Assembly: GCA_964251965.1 (NCBI GenBank) | Contig: CAXULQ010000006.1 | Coordinates: forward strand, 149,438 to 213,437 | Length of the DNA stretch: 64,000 bases | Source: Mucilaginibacter_A sp964251965 | GTDB taxonomy: Bacteria > Bacteroidota > Bacteroidia > Sphingobacteriales > Sphingobacteriaceae | Direction: 5' to 3' | Part shown: piece by piece, positions 1 to 8,598 of the stretch | Layout of the letters: every line of letters begins with the position of its first letter | How positions within the stretch are numbered: position 1 is the stretch's first letter | Position numbers and translations under genes: made by a program | Notes under the pieces: generated by a model | What the model was told of the DNA's origin: nothing | The model's database searches: none | What the model saw: the letters and a program-made list of their open reading frames with translations, nothing else

Positions 1-179
1 AAAGAAGCATTAGGTAATGGTTCGTTCTACACAGTTTGGATAAAAACAATTCATTGTAATATTGTTATCATTGGATGGACTGCCGTTTTGACTGTCTTTT
101 TTTTGTTTTAAATTAGCAAACTGTATTTATTAAAACACGAATGTTTGGTATTGAAATTAATTTAATGTTGATAAAAAAT

Positions 180-2291
180 ATGTTTAAAAAGTTGTATTTG
201 ATGGCTATCCTGGGTGCCTCTGTTGCCTGCCAGGCCACGCCGGGAGAACCTATAAAAGTTGCCGGTTCTAAAAATTTAGAGCCAGACCAGCAGCAGGCCA
301 TAGTTTGTAAGGAAGTAACCGAAATGATTACCAATTACAATTACAAAAAAATTAAGCTGAACGATTCGATCTCCACCGTGATCTACAACCGTTACTTAAA
401 GGCATTGGACGAAAACCATAATTATCTGCTGGCATCGGATATTAAAGATTTCGACCAATATAAAACGCAGTTAGACGACGACTTGCAAAACGGCGAACTG
501 AACCACGTTTTTTACATGTTTAATGTTTACCAAAAACGGTACAACGAAAGGATTAAATATTCGTTGGATCAACTTAACAAAAGCTTTGATTTCACTAAAA
601 ATGAAAGTTTTATGTTCGACCGGGAAGACCAGCCTTGGTTTTCATCAGCAACGGAGTTAAATACGTTTTGGGACAAACATGTTAAGTATGATTTGTTGAA
701 CCAAAACCTGGCCATACCAGATCTAACAAAAAACAAAGAAGTAATTAAAAAGCGTTACGAAAACCAGTTAACGCAATCTGCCAAGCTGAACAACCAGGAT
801 GTTTTCCAGATTTTTATGGATGCGTTTACAGAATCTATCGATCCGCATACCAACTATTTTATTCCTTCCAAGGCAGCCCAGTTTAATATTGATATGTCTA
901 AATCTTTGGAAGGCATTGGCGCTTCCCTTCAATCTGAAAACGATTTTATTACTATAAAAACTATTGTAAAAGGCGGCCCGGCAGAGCGAAGCAAACAGTT
1001 AACAGTTGATGACCGCATAATTGGCGTGGCACAAGGCAAAAATGGTGAATTCCAAGACATTGTTGGCTGGCGTATTGATAACGCTATCACTTTAATCCGT
1101 GGTCCAAAAGGCACAACGGTACGTTTAAAAATCCTTCCCAAAGGAAAAACAGCTACCAATGCCAAAGTTGTAGAAATGGTGCGCGAAAAGATTGTGGTAG
1201 AAGACCAGTTGGCTAAAAAGGAAATCAGGACTTATAACTTAAATGGCAAAACAGTTAAAATAGGTATTATTGATGTTCCGGGATTTTATTTGGATTACAA
1301 AGCTTACCAGTCTGGTGATAAAAACTACCGTAGTGTTAGCCGGGACGTAAAAGTAATTTTAGACAGCCTGAAAGCGCAAAAAGTAGATGGCATTGTGTTA
1401 GACTTGAGGCAAAACGGCGGAGGTTCTTTACCGGAAGCCATACAATTAACCGGATTATTTATTAAAACCGGGCCGGTTGTACAAGTTAGGGATGTTAAAA
1501 ACCGGATTGAACAAGATACAGATGATGACCCGGAAGTTGCCTGGAGCGGGCCAATGGCAGTAATGGTTGACCGTTTTAGTGCTTCTGCTTCTGAAATTTT
1601 CGCTGCCGCTATTCAGGATTACGGACGAGGGTTAATTGTGGGTACCCAAACTTATGGTAAAGGAACAGTACAATCCGCTATCGATTTAGACCGCGTAATT
1701 GGCAATTCATTCTCCACTTTGTTAGCTAAGGTAAAAGGAAAATCGGAAACTAACGTAAAATTAGACGGACAGCCTGTTGGTTACGGACAAATAAACCTAA
1801 CTATTGCCAAATTTTATCGCATTAATGGCAGTTCTACCCAACACAAAGGCGTTGTGCCGGATATCCAATTTCCATCTGCTATTCCTTTAGATAAATACGG
1901 AGAAGATACTGAGCCTTCTGCCCTTCCGTTTGATATGATTGCCAAAAGCAATTATACAACTACGGGCAATTTTTCCGCACTAATTCCTCAGCTTAAAACA
2001 CTGCATGAAACAAGAATGCAAGCCAGCGTAAATTATAAAAACCTGTTGGAAGATATTGCCGAATACAAAAAACGAGATGCAGAAAAAACAGTTACGCTAA
2101 ACGAAGCCGAACTGAAGAAACAACACGACGAGGACGATGCTAAATCTTTAGCACATGATAATGCGAGAAGAGCGGTACTTGGTTTAAAACCTTTGGTTAA
2201 AGGCGAAACGAAAACAAAAGACCCGGACGCAGATTTTCTAAAAATAGAAGCCGGGCAAATCCTAACAGATTATATCGGGTTAAAACACTAA
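180..2291 (+). CDS. prc: Tail-specific (C-terminal processing) protease, S41A family
   Basis: Envelope serine protease that degrades or trims proteins from their C-terminus. In order: an N-terminal signal segment, a helical Prc-type region, a PDZ domain starting near SLEGIGASLQ, and an S41 catalytic core with the Ser in FSASASEIF and the Lys in TYGKGTVQ. A charged DUF3340-like tail ends the protein. I prefer the ATG at 180 to the one at 141 because it starts directly with MFKKLYLMAILGASVACQA, a signal peptide. Its Cys could be lipidated, but there is no Leu at -3. The resulting 703 residues are close to E. coli Prc (682). A strong hairpin terminator follows the stop. The gene stands alone. 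Confidence 0.93.
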   Translation: MFKKLYLMAILGASVACQATPGEPIKVAGSKNLEPDQQQAIVCKEVTEMITNYNYKKIKLNDSISTVIYNRYLKALDENHNYLLASDIKDFDQYKTQLDDDLQNGELNHVFYMFNVYQKRYNERIKYSLDQLNKSFDFTKNESFMFDREDQPWFSSATELNTFWDKHVKYDLLNQNLAIPDLTKNKEVIKKRYENQLTQSAKLNNQDVFQIFMDAFTESIDPHTNYFIPSKAAQFNIDMSKSLEGIGASLQSENDFITIKTIVKGGPAERSKQLTVDDRIIGVAQGKNGEFQDIVGWRIDNAITLIRGPKGTTVRLKILPKGKTATNAKVVEMVREKIVVEDQLAKKEIRTYNLNGKTVKIGIIDVPGFYLDYKAYQSGDKNYRSVSRDVKVILDSLKAQKVDGIVLDLRQNGGGSLPEAIQLTGLFIKTGPVVQVRDVKNRIEQDTDDDPEVAWSGPMAVMVDRFSASASEIFAAAIQDYGRGLIVGTQTYGKGTVQSAIDLDRVIGNSFSTLLAKVKGKSETNVKLDGQPVGYGQINLTIAKFYRINGSSTQHKGVVPDIQFPSAIPLDKYGEDTEPSALPFDMIAKSNYTTTGNFSALIPQLKTLHETRMQASVNYKNLLEDIAEYKKRDAEKTVTLNEAELKKQHDEDDAKSLAHDNARRAVLGLKPLVKGETKTKDPDADFLKIEAGQILTDYIGLKH

Positions 2292-2296
2292 TCTTT

Positions 2297-2328
2297 AAAA
2301 CCTCCGGCTAAAACCCGGAGGTTTTTTG
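2297..2328 (+). terminator. Rho-independent terminator after prc
   Basis: A GC-rich stem AACCTCCGG/CCGGAGGTT with a short A-rich loop is followed by a run of T. It sits six bases after the prc stop codon. Confidence 0.9.
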
Positions 2329-2366
2329 TTTCAAACTAAATTGCTGCTTCTCCGGTTATTCACAAC

Positions 2367-3533
2367 ATGGCAAAGCAGCTTCTTCAGTTTACCGATAATG
2401 GTATTTTTTGTGCCGAAGGTAATTTTTACATCGATCCCTGGCGGCCGGTGGATGACGCCGTGCTTACACACGCACATTCAGATCATGCGCGTAGCGGAAG
2501 CAAAAGGTATCTTGCCCATAATCTCTCCAGAGAAATTTTAAAATACCGTTTAGGTGAAGACATTAACATTCAAACTATTCCTTACGGAGAAACAGTTTAT
2601 AAAAACGGTGTTCAAATTTCTCTTTTTCCAGCCGGACATATCATTGGTTCAGCACAGGTTCGGGTAGAATATCAGGGCGAAGTTTGGGTAGTTTCGGGAG
2701 ATTACAAAGTAGAAAACGACGGTATTTCCACGCCTTTTGAACCTGTAAAATGCCATCATTTTATTTCTGAATGTACTTTCGGGATGCCTGTTTATCAATG
2801 GAAACCGCAGCAATTGATCTTTAACGAGATTAACAGTTGGTGGGAAAAGAATATTGAAGAAGGAAAAGCAACGATAATCGCTGGCTACTCTTTAGGTAAA
2901 GCGCAACGTATTTTGTGCAACCTTGACCTTTCGCTTGGTACTGTTTTTACCCATGGAGTTATTGAAAATACCCAGGATGCTTTACGCAGAAATGGTGTTG
3001 ATCTGCCAAAAACAGTACGTATTACACCGGAAATCCCGAAGGAAGAAATAAAAAAAGGAATTGTATTGTTGCCGCCATCGGCAGTTGGTAGTACGTGGAT
3101 GCGCAAATTGGCACCTTTTGAATTTGGTTTTTGTTCTGGCTGGATGAATGTGCGCGGTGCCAAAAAACGCCGTGCTGCCGATCGTGGTTTTGTACTTTCT
3201 GATCATGCCGATTGGGACGGCCTGATTGCTGCGATTGATGCAACTGGCTGCGAATCTGTTTATCTCACCCACGGTTATACGGCTTCTTTTTCAAGATATT
3301 TACGGGAAATTGGCTTTGATGCACATGAGGTGCACACGCTTTATGGCGGAGATGAAATTGAAAGCGAAGAAAGCCTCATCCCCGGCCCTTCTCCAGAGGA
3401 GAAGGGAGACAAAGCGGATAAGCATGACGAAAAAACAGGTGTAAAAGAAGTATTGCCGATTGATACGCTGGACAGGCAAGTCCTCTCCTCTGGAGAGGAT
3501 TTAGGTGAGGCTTTTAAAAACGATACCTTATGA
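2367..3533 (+). CDS. Ligase-associated DNA exonuclease (metallo-beta-lactamase/beta-CASP fold)
   Basis: Predicted metal-dependent nuclease of the family found beside bacterial ATP-dependent DNA ligases in repair modules. The metal-binding motif THAHSDHAR lies near residues 33-42. Further metal ligands are likely in FPAGHIIGSAQ, SGDYK, LSDHADW and LTHG. The ATG at 2367 gives MAKQLLQFTDNGIF, a good N-terminus. The stop overlaps the ligase start (ATGA), so the two are translationally coupled. The last ~50 residues, from ESLIPGPSPEEKG to SSGEDLGEAF, are not family sequence. They are encoded by a hairpin repeat (3371-3514) that has replaced or extended the C-terminus in frame. Confidence 0.9.
   Translation: MAKQLLQFTDNGIFCAEGNFYIDPWRPVDDAVLTHAHSDHARSGSKRYLAHNLSREILKYRLGEDINIQTIPYGETVYKNGVQISLFPAGHIIGSAQVRVEYQGEVWVVSGDYKVENDGISTPFEPVKCHHFISECTFGMPVYQWKPQQLIFNEINSWWEKNIEEGKATIIAGYSLGKAQRILCNLDLSLGTVFTHGVIENTQDALRRNGVDLPKTVRITPEIPKEEIKKGIVLLPPSAVGSTWMRKLAPFEFGFCSGWMNVRGAKKRRAADRGFVLSDHADWDGLIAAIDATGCESVYLTHGYTASFSRYLREIGFDAHEVHTLYGGDEIESEESLIPGPSPEEKGDKADKHDEKTGVKEVLPIDTLDRQVLSSGEDLGEAFKNDTL
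3371..3514. repeat. Inverted-repeat element inserted in the exonuclease 3' end
   Basis: The left arm reads AGCCTCATCCCCGGCCC followed by TTCTCCAGAGGAGAAGGG. The right arm reads CAAGTCCTCTCC, then TCTGGAGAGGATTTAGG, then TGAGGCTTTT. The arms are imperfectly complementary across ~70 bases that include one copy of the interspersed word (3442-3452). A second copy of the family is intergenic at 61256-61381. Here the element is read through as protein and supplies the C-terminus of the exonuclease. Confidence 0.8.
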
Positions 3534-5140
3534 AACACTTTGCCGCACTCTTCGCCGCCCTCGACGAAACCAACAAAACCAATGAAAAAGTAAACGCCAT
3601 CAAAGCTTACTTTTTAACCGTAAGCGATGCCGATAAAATGCACATGCTTGCTTTGTTTAGCGGCAGGAAACCAAAGCGGCAAATCAATTCGACTTTGGTA
3701 AAAAACTGGGCAATTGAACTGGCCAATATTCCGGTTTGGCTGTTTGAGGAAAGTTACCAGGTGGTTGGAGATTTGGCAGAAACCATTTCGCTGCTTCTGC
3801 CCGAAAGTTCCAGTACTTCCGATAAAAGTCTAACAGCTTGGATTGCAGAAATAAACGGATTAAACAAGCTGGACGAAGTAGAACGTAAACTTTGGCTTAC
3901 CCAATCCTGGGCATCTTTAACCCGGCAAGAACGCTTCGTTTTTAATAAATTGCTAACCAGCAGTTTCCGTGTTGGCGTTTCGCAAAGTTTGGTGGTAAAA
4001 GCATTGGCCGATATTTCTAAGCTCGATGCTGCCACGCTAACGCACCGGATTATGGGAAGTTGGGACCCGGAAGTTTATACGTTTGCCCAATTGATGGAAG
4101 AACAAGGCGCGCTGGATGATCTTTCCCGTCCTTATCCGTTTTTTCTGGCTTATCCGATCCAGGAAACTTCCGAAAAACAGAAATCGCCGGAGGAAATGCA
4201 AACGGCTTTGGGCAACGCCAATGAGTGGCAGGCCGAATGGAAATGGGACGGCATCCGCGCGCAACTTATCCATCGAAAAGGCGAGATTTTTATTTGGAGT
4301 CGCGGCGAGGATTTGGCGACAGAAAAGTTCCCCGAACTGCATCCTTTCATTCAGGCGCTGCCAGACGGAACAGTTCTGGATGGCGAACTGCTCACTTTCC
4401 GAGACGAACAACCGCTTCCTTTCAACTTGCTGCAAACCAGGATCGGCCGTAAAAACCTCACCAAAAAAATATTAGAAGAAAACCCGGTTGCTTTTATCGC
4501 TTATGATTGTTTGGAATTTGCAGGCGAAGATATCCGCACCAAAACACAACCCGAGCGACGCGCAATATTAGAGCAATTGCAGCGCGATACTTCTTTTAGC
4601 ACTATATTTCGGGTGTCGCCTTTAATTAATTTTTCTTCCTGGGAAGAATTGGCAGAGGTGAGAAAGCAATCCCGGGAAATGGTTTCCGAAGGGATTATGT
4701 TGAAACGGAAAAACGCCACGTACCAAGTTGGCCGCAAACGCGGTGATTGGTGGAAATGGAAAATCGATCCGCTTTCAGTTGATGCGGTGATGATTTACGC
4801 CCAAAAAGGCCATGGCCGCCGCGCCGATTTATATACCGATTATACTTTTGCCGTTTGGGACGGCGACCGTTTGGTGCCTTTTGCCAAAGCTTATTCTGGC
4901 TTAACCGACCAGGAAATTGGCAAAGTGGATGCTTTTGTAAAACGCAACACGCTGGAAAAATTCGGTCCGGTACGAACGGTAAAACCCGAACTGGTTTTTG
5001 AGATTGGTTTTGAAGGCATTAACCAATCTTCCCGGCATAAATCTGGCATTGCATTGCGCTTTCCACGGATTTTACGCTGGCGCCACGATAAAAAAAAGGA
5101 AGAAGCGGATACTTTGGAGAGTTTGAAGGCTCTGCTTTAA
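3530..5140 (+). CDS. ATP-dependent DNA ligase
   Basis: Seals DNA nicks using ATP and probably acts with the upstream exonuclease in DNA repair. The N-terminal half is the alpha-helical ligase N domain. The adenylation domain has the nucleotidyl-accepting lysine in KWDGIR (Lys238), followed by LDGELL, the Y-D motif in AYDCLEF, SEGIMLKRKNATY and WWKWK. A C-terminal OB-fold domain ends in ESLKALL. At 536 residues it has the usual length for ligase-associated enzymes. The ATG overlaps the exonuclease stop by 4 bp. The DEXH helicase and PdeM-type phosphoesterase that often complete this module are not in the window. The last ~120 bp are duplicated at 6386-6507. Confidence 0.94.
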   Translation: MKHFAALFAALDETNKTNEKVNAIKAYFLTVSDADKMHMLALFSGRKPKRQINSTLVKNWAIELANIPVWLFEESYQVVGDLAETISLLLPESSSTSDKSLTAWIAEINGLNKLDEVERKLWLTQSWASLTRQERFVFNKLLTSSFRVGVSQSLVVKALADISKLDAATLTHRIMGSWDPEVYTFAQLMEEQGALDDLSRPYPFFLAYPIQETSEKQKSPEEMQTALGNANEWQAEWKWDGIRAQLIHRKGEIFIWSRGEDLATEKFPELHPFIQALPDGTVLDGELLTFRDEQPLPFNLLQTRIGRKNLTKKILEENPVAFIAYDCLEFAGEDIRTKTQPERRAILEQLQRDTSFSTIFRVSPLINFSSWEELAEVRKQSREMVSEGIMLKRKNATYQVGRKRGDWWKWKIDPLSVDAVMIYAQKGHGRRADLYTDYTFAVWDGDRLVPFAKAYSGLTDQEIGKVDAFVKRNTLEKFGPVRTVKPELVFEIGFEGINQSSRHKSGIALRFPRILRWRHDKKKEEADTLESLKALL

Positions 5141-5194
5141 AATAATATTATTGAAAAATAAGCAATGTTATAGTAATAATGATATTATTGCGAA

Positions 5195-6262
5195 ATGATG
5201 AATAATGAATTCCCTAACACAACTCCTAAATATATTCCTGTAATAAACTCTCTTAGAGGACTAGCTTCGGTTATGGTTTGTTTGCATCATCTTATATGCA
5301 TGCCTATAGGTTTTTTTGACCATTCTTCGTATATTTTTAAGACAGCATTTGAAGGATCATTAGGGGTACAAATTTTTTTTGTAATAACAGGTGTGGTTAT
5401 ACCAATTGCATTAATAAACGGGAAATATAATTATTCATTTTTTGGAAAATTTATCTTAAAGCGCATTGTAAGAATTGAGCCACCATACTTATTATCGCTT
5501 ATTCTAATCTTGATATTTCTTTTATTTAAACAACATTTTTTTTCTAAAAATGCCGATCCTCTTCCATCAATTAAAAACCTACTTTTACATATAGGATATA
5601 TTATACCATTTGTAAAAGGAGAAGGATGGCTTAATCCAGTGTTTTGGACATTAGCAGTTGAATTTCAATTTTACCTAATAATAAGTTTAATATTTCCTTT
5701 ATTAGTGATTAATAAAATATACGGAAGAATAATAGCATATTGTTTATTATCAGGAGCAGCTATACTTTTTTCCTCAATGTGGTGGCTCTCTCCATCCTGG
5801 TTAACAGTATTTTTGATAGGGATTATTTATATAAACTGGCGTTCTAACATTGTAGGATTATTAGAATTTTGGACTGTTCTATTGATTTCAATTTGCCTTA
5901 CTTTTTTTCTGCATAATACTACAGTTACAATTACTTCTGTATGTACATTAGCTATAATACATTTCTTCTCTAATTATCAAAGTAAAATGGGTAATTTCTT
6001 TGGTGATATTTCTTATTCTTTGTATCTGATACACATGACTTTTCCAATAAGCATAGTAAACTTCTTAGTACCTCACGTTTCTCAAATGCCTTTAAAAATA
6101 CTTGTGGTTTTATTTGGATTTATTCTGTGCATAATTTCGGCTTATATTTTCTACAGCGTAATAGAAAAGCCATCTAAAAAACTGGCCTCAAAAATTGGGT
6201 TCAAGTCTAAGCTTTCGGCTTTAAAGAGAGATGCTGAAAATTTACCCGAGTTGAGATTTTAA
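5195..6262 (+). CDS. Acyltransferase 3 family membrane protein (OafA/YrhL-like)
   Basis: Integral membrane O-acyltransferase of the family that acetylates cell-surface polysaccharides. The N-terminal motif NSLRGLASVMVCLHHL carries the family's R-G-A and the catalytic His. About ten hydrophobic segments follow, with RIEPPYLLSLI and GEGWLNPVFWTLAVEFQFYL as further family signatures. Codon and base use are much more AT-rich than in the neighbouring ligase, so it was probably acquired by transfer. It lies between the two copies of the ligase 3' end, inside the inserted segment. The acyl group and target are unknown. Confidence 0.85.
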   Translation: MMNNEFPNTTPKYIPVINSLRGLASVMVCLHHLICMPIGFFDHSSYIFKTAFEGSLGVQIFFVITGVVIPIALINGKYNYSFFGKFILKRIVRIEPPYLLSLILILIFLLFKQHFFSKNADPLPSIKNLLLHIGYIIPFVKGEGWLNPVFWTLAVEFQFYLIISLIFPLLVINKIYGRIIAYCLLSGAAILFSSMWWLSPSWLTVFLIGIIYINWRSNIVGLLEFWTVLLISICLTFFLHNTTVTITSVCTLAIIHFFSNYQSKMGNFFGDISYSLYLIHMTFPISIVNFLVPHVSQMPLKILVVLFGFILCIISAYIFYSVIEKPSKKLASKIGFKSKLSALKRDAENLPELRF

Positions 6263-6385
6263 ACATTATATCAATAGAAACTGGTTGGGAAATAAGAAGT
6301 TAAAAAAAATGCTGCTTTTGCTAAAGAGAAAAAATTCGAAAGATTGTGTTTACCTATTAAACCCTGAAATTGGCTTTTGAATATC

Positions 6386-6507
6386 TTAACCAATCTTCCC
6401 GGCATAAATCTGGTATTGCATTGCGCTTTCCACGGATTTTACGCTGGTGGCACGATAAAAAAAAGGAAGAAGCGGATACTTTGGAAAGTTTGAAAAGTTT
6501 GTTGTGA
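6386..6507 (+). pseudogene. Duplicated 3' end of the DNA ligase gene
   Basis: From TTAACCAATCTTCCCGGC to the TGA this segment repeats the ligase 3' end at 5019-5140, with only a few substitutions until the final ~12 bases. It encodes SSRHKSGIALRFPRILRW, then WHDKKKEEADTLESLKSLL and a stop; the intact gene ends ESLKALL. Weaker similarity extends about 25 bases further upstream (CCTGAAATTGGCTTTTGA). No start or upstream domain is present, so it is a fragment. The TGA overlaps the ATG of the next gene (TGATG), which suggests that gene once followed a ligase directly. Confidence 0.88.
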
Positions 6508-7397
6508 TGAGGATTGGAATGCTTCTTTTATCAATGCTTTTTTGTGAAGTATCCTTCGGCCAAGAATATTCAGACAAGATTATTGTTAATCCTAAAATAA
6601 AGAAACAGTTTAAACATAGAGATACTTGCATTGCTGTTTTTGATGCTTTTAAAGATTGTAATTGTTTTTTAGATACAGCAAAAAAAGTTTTATCTGTTGA
6701 AGCCGGAAGGAATGATGATTATTGCCTGCATTTTCAAATTAAAGCAAACTCAATTGCTAAAGTTGAGCACATTTCTACTGGTGATATTTATTATACTAAC
6801 GATGTAGATCCATATCCGCCTTTTCCAATTAAAAATTTTTTGATAGAAACTGATAAAAACCCTTTCACAAAAAGCAATAAAGGTTTTTTATTGAAATATA
6901 AGTTTGGAGAAAACCGTCGTCCTAATAATTCAGAATATCCTGATAAAACAAATGAATTTACAGGTTTTATCAACTGTCATCATGTTACTTTTCATCAAAA
7001 GAGTTTTAAAGCTTTATATTCAAAAGACAGTTTAAGCCTTGCGATTACTTTTTTGAAAGGCAAAACATTGAATAGTGTTTTAAAGCAACTCCATTTAAAA
7101 CGATTTAGAAAAATTTCAGGAGCAGTACAAGAGTGGAAAATGCCTATTCTAGGGTTCGAACTGCTTAATAAGTACCAAAATTTGGTTAAATCTAAAGATA
7201 ATGTATTAAGCATGATCTTTATTTCTCCTAACAACGAACTTTTGTACGGAAGCAAAATTATATTGTGGAGATATTGGGAAAACGGAAATCCAAAAGATTT
7301 TCTTGGATCATTTGCTTATAAGAAATTTAAAGACAATTGGGTTTTGATGCAAAAATCTGTTTATAATCTTCGGACAAACACATCAATCTTACGCTAA
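6507..7397 (+). CDS. Hypothetical secreted protein
   Basis: I do not recognise a family. The 296 residues begin with a signal peptide (MRIGMLLLSMLFCEVSFGQE), and the rest is soluble with mixed charge. CIAVFDAFKDCNCFLD is a Cys-containing stretch, and there are many aromatic/Lys segments with no transmembrane helix. I use the ATG at 6507, one base into the ligase-fragment TGA, rather than the GTG at 6504. Base composition is AT-rich like the acyltransferase. One interspersed word (6520-6530) lies within its signal-peptide codons. Confidence 0.6.
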   Translation: MRIGMLLLSMLFCEVSFGQEYSDKIIVNPKIKKQFKHRDTCIAVFDAFKDCNCFLDTAKKVLSVEAGRNDDYCLHFQIKANSIAKVEHISTGDIYYTNDVDPYPPFPIKNFLIETDKNPFTKSNKGFLLKYKFGENRRPNNSEYPDKTNEFTGFINCHHVTFHQKSFKALYSKDSLSLAITFLKGKTLNSVLKQLHLKRFRKISGAVQEWKMPILGFELLNKYQNLVKSKDNVLSMIFISPNNELLYGSKIILWRYWENGNPKDFLGSFAYKKFKDNWVLMQKSVYNLRTNTSILR

Positions 7398-7500
7398 GAA
7401 AATTTGCCAAATGAAGCCCAAAACCTACCTCATCAGCGGTGCCGAAAGCGATATAAGTCGGAATAATATTATTGGCAAATCTACGAAGTATGGTTTTCAA

Positions 7501-7508
7501 TATATTTG
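7501..7508 (+). promoter_or_regulatory. Possible -7 box TATATTTG
   Basis: Matches the Bacteroidota -7 consensus TAnnTTTG and lies 25 bp before the next start codon. No well-spaced TTTG -33 element is present, so the call is weak. Confidence 0.35.
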
Positions 7509-7532
7509 TATTATCTCAATCTGAAAAAAATC

Positions 7533-7895
7533 ATGAAAAAAATACTTTTACCTTTCGTATTCGCTTTGTTAATAGGTTTTTCTGCATCTGCCCAACAATC
7601 TTCAGCAGCAGTTACTACAGACCAAATGGTTGATGGTTCGGTAAAATTCGATCAAAAGCGGTTTAACCTTACACCAGAACAAACTGTTCAAGACAGGAAA
7701 GTTTTGACTGATTACAAGGCTCAATCGGATGCAATATCCAAGAATAATTATCAGTCCGTTGATCAGCTTAAGGCCGCGGTGAAAAAGGCAAGTTTAGATT
7801 TGGCGCAGGGCTACAAATCGTTTCTCACCCAAGAACAGTACGATCATTTCCTTACAACATATAATAAATTGCACCCAAACGCGCAGATCCATTAG
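7533..7895 (+). CDS. Small secreted protein, function unknown
   Basis: A 120-residue protein with a clear signal peptide (MKKILLPFVFALLIGFSASAQ). The mature part is helical: FDQKRFNLTPEQTVQDRKVL, DYKAQSDAISKNNYQS and FLTQEQYDHFLTTYNKLH. The pattern of a short periplasmic helical protein with LTPEQ-type segments recalls Spy/CpxP-like or 'DUF4890-like' proteins of this phylum, but I cannot assign it. The ATG at 7533 is preferred to the upstream in-frame start at 7506, which lies in the promoter region. Confidence 0.7.
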   Translation: MKKILLPFVFALLIGFSASAQQSSAAVTTDQMVDGSVKFDQKRFNLTPEQTVQDRKVLTDYKAQSDAISKNNYQSVDQLKAAVKKASLDLAQGYKSFLTQEQYDHFLTTYNKLHPNAQIH

Positions 7896-7907
7896 CGAAA
7901 TGATTTA

Positions 7908-8564
7908 ATGCCTGATACTTCTTTTATCCTGCAAAAAACAGCAGGTTTTGTACAACAAACCTTGCAAAACGCAGAAAGCGGCCACGATTGGTGGCACATT
8001 CAGCGCGTTTGGAACAACGCAAAACTCATCGCCCAAACAGAAAAAGTTGATTTGCTAATTGTAGAATTAGCCGCTTTGCTGCATGATATTGCAGACAGCA
8101 AATTTTATAACGGCGATGAAGAAATCGGGCCGAAAACAGCCGGAATTTTTTTAGAAAGCATTTTGGTTGATAAAGAAGTAATTGAACATGTGCAGCAAAT
8201 TATCCGCCACATGTCATTCAAATCCAGCTTTGATGTAATCAGTTTTTCTTCAGAAGAAATGAAAGTAGTGCAGGATGCAGACCGGCTGGATGCGATTGGT
8301 GCCATCGGTATTGCACGTGCTTTTAATTATGGCGGTTTTAAAAACAGAGAGATTTACAATCCTGATATCGGGCCTGATTTTAACCTCACAAAAGAAGCAT
8401 ACAAAAATGCTACAGCGCCAACCATCAACCATTTTTACGAAAAACTTTTGCTGCTGAAAGATTTAATGAACACCTCAACTGCGCAAAAAATCGCTTCACA
8501 AAGGCACCAGTTTATGGAATTGTACCTCGAACAGTTTTATGCGGAGTGGAACGGGGAAAAATAA
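7908..8564 (+). CDS. HD-domain phosphohydrolase
   Basis: Metal-dependent phosphohydrolase of the HD superfamily, predicted cytoplasmic. The signature histidines and aspartates are in GHDWWHIQRVW, AALLHDIADSKF, IIRHMSFKS and QDADRLDAIGAIGIAR. At 218 residues it matches the YedJ/YpgQ-like single-domain HD proteins. The substrate is unknown; nucleotide-type phosphates are typical for the family. An interspersed word lies at its first codons (7916-7926). The following porin gene starts 34 bp after its stop. Confidence 0.85.
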   Translation: MPDTSFILQKTAGFVQQTLQNAESGHDWWHIQRVWNNAKLIAQTEKVDLLIVELAALLHDIADSKFYNGDEEIGPKTAGIFLESILVDKEVIEHVQQIIRHMSFKSSFDVISFSSEEMKVVQDADRLDAIGAIGIARAFNYGGFKNREIYNPDIGPDFNLTKEAYKNATAPTINHFYEKLLLLKDLMNTSTAQKIASQRHQFMELYLEQFYAEWNGEK

Positions 8565-8598
8565 ACGTATTTTCGCGCCCGAACATCTAAAGCAACTT

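Noticed and set aside
3226..4475. Additional ORFs in and opposite the exonuclease and ligase genes
   Set aside because: Out-of-frame shadows of two well-recognised genes.
7411..7524. A 37-codon frame starting MKPKTYLISGAESDI
   Set aside because: It looks like the start of a gene that has lost its body, but it is too short to assign and it overlaps the putative -7 box at 7501.
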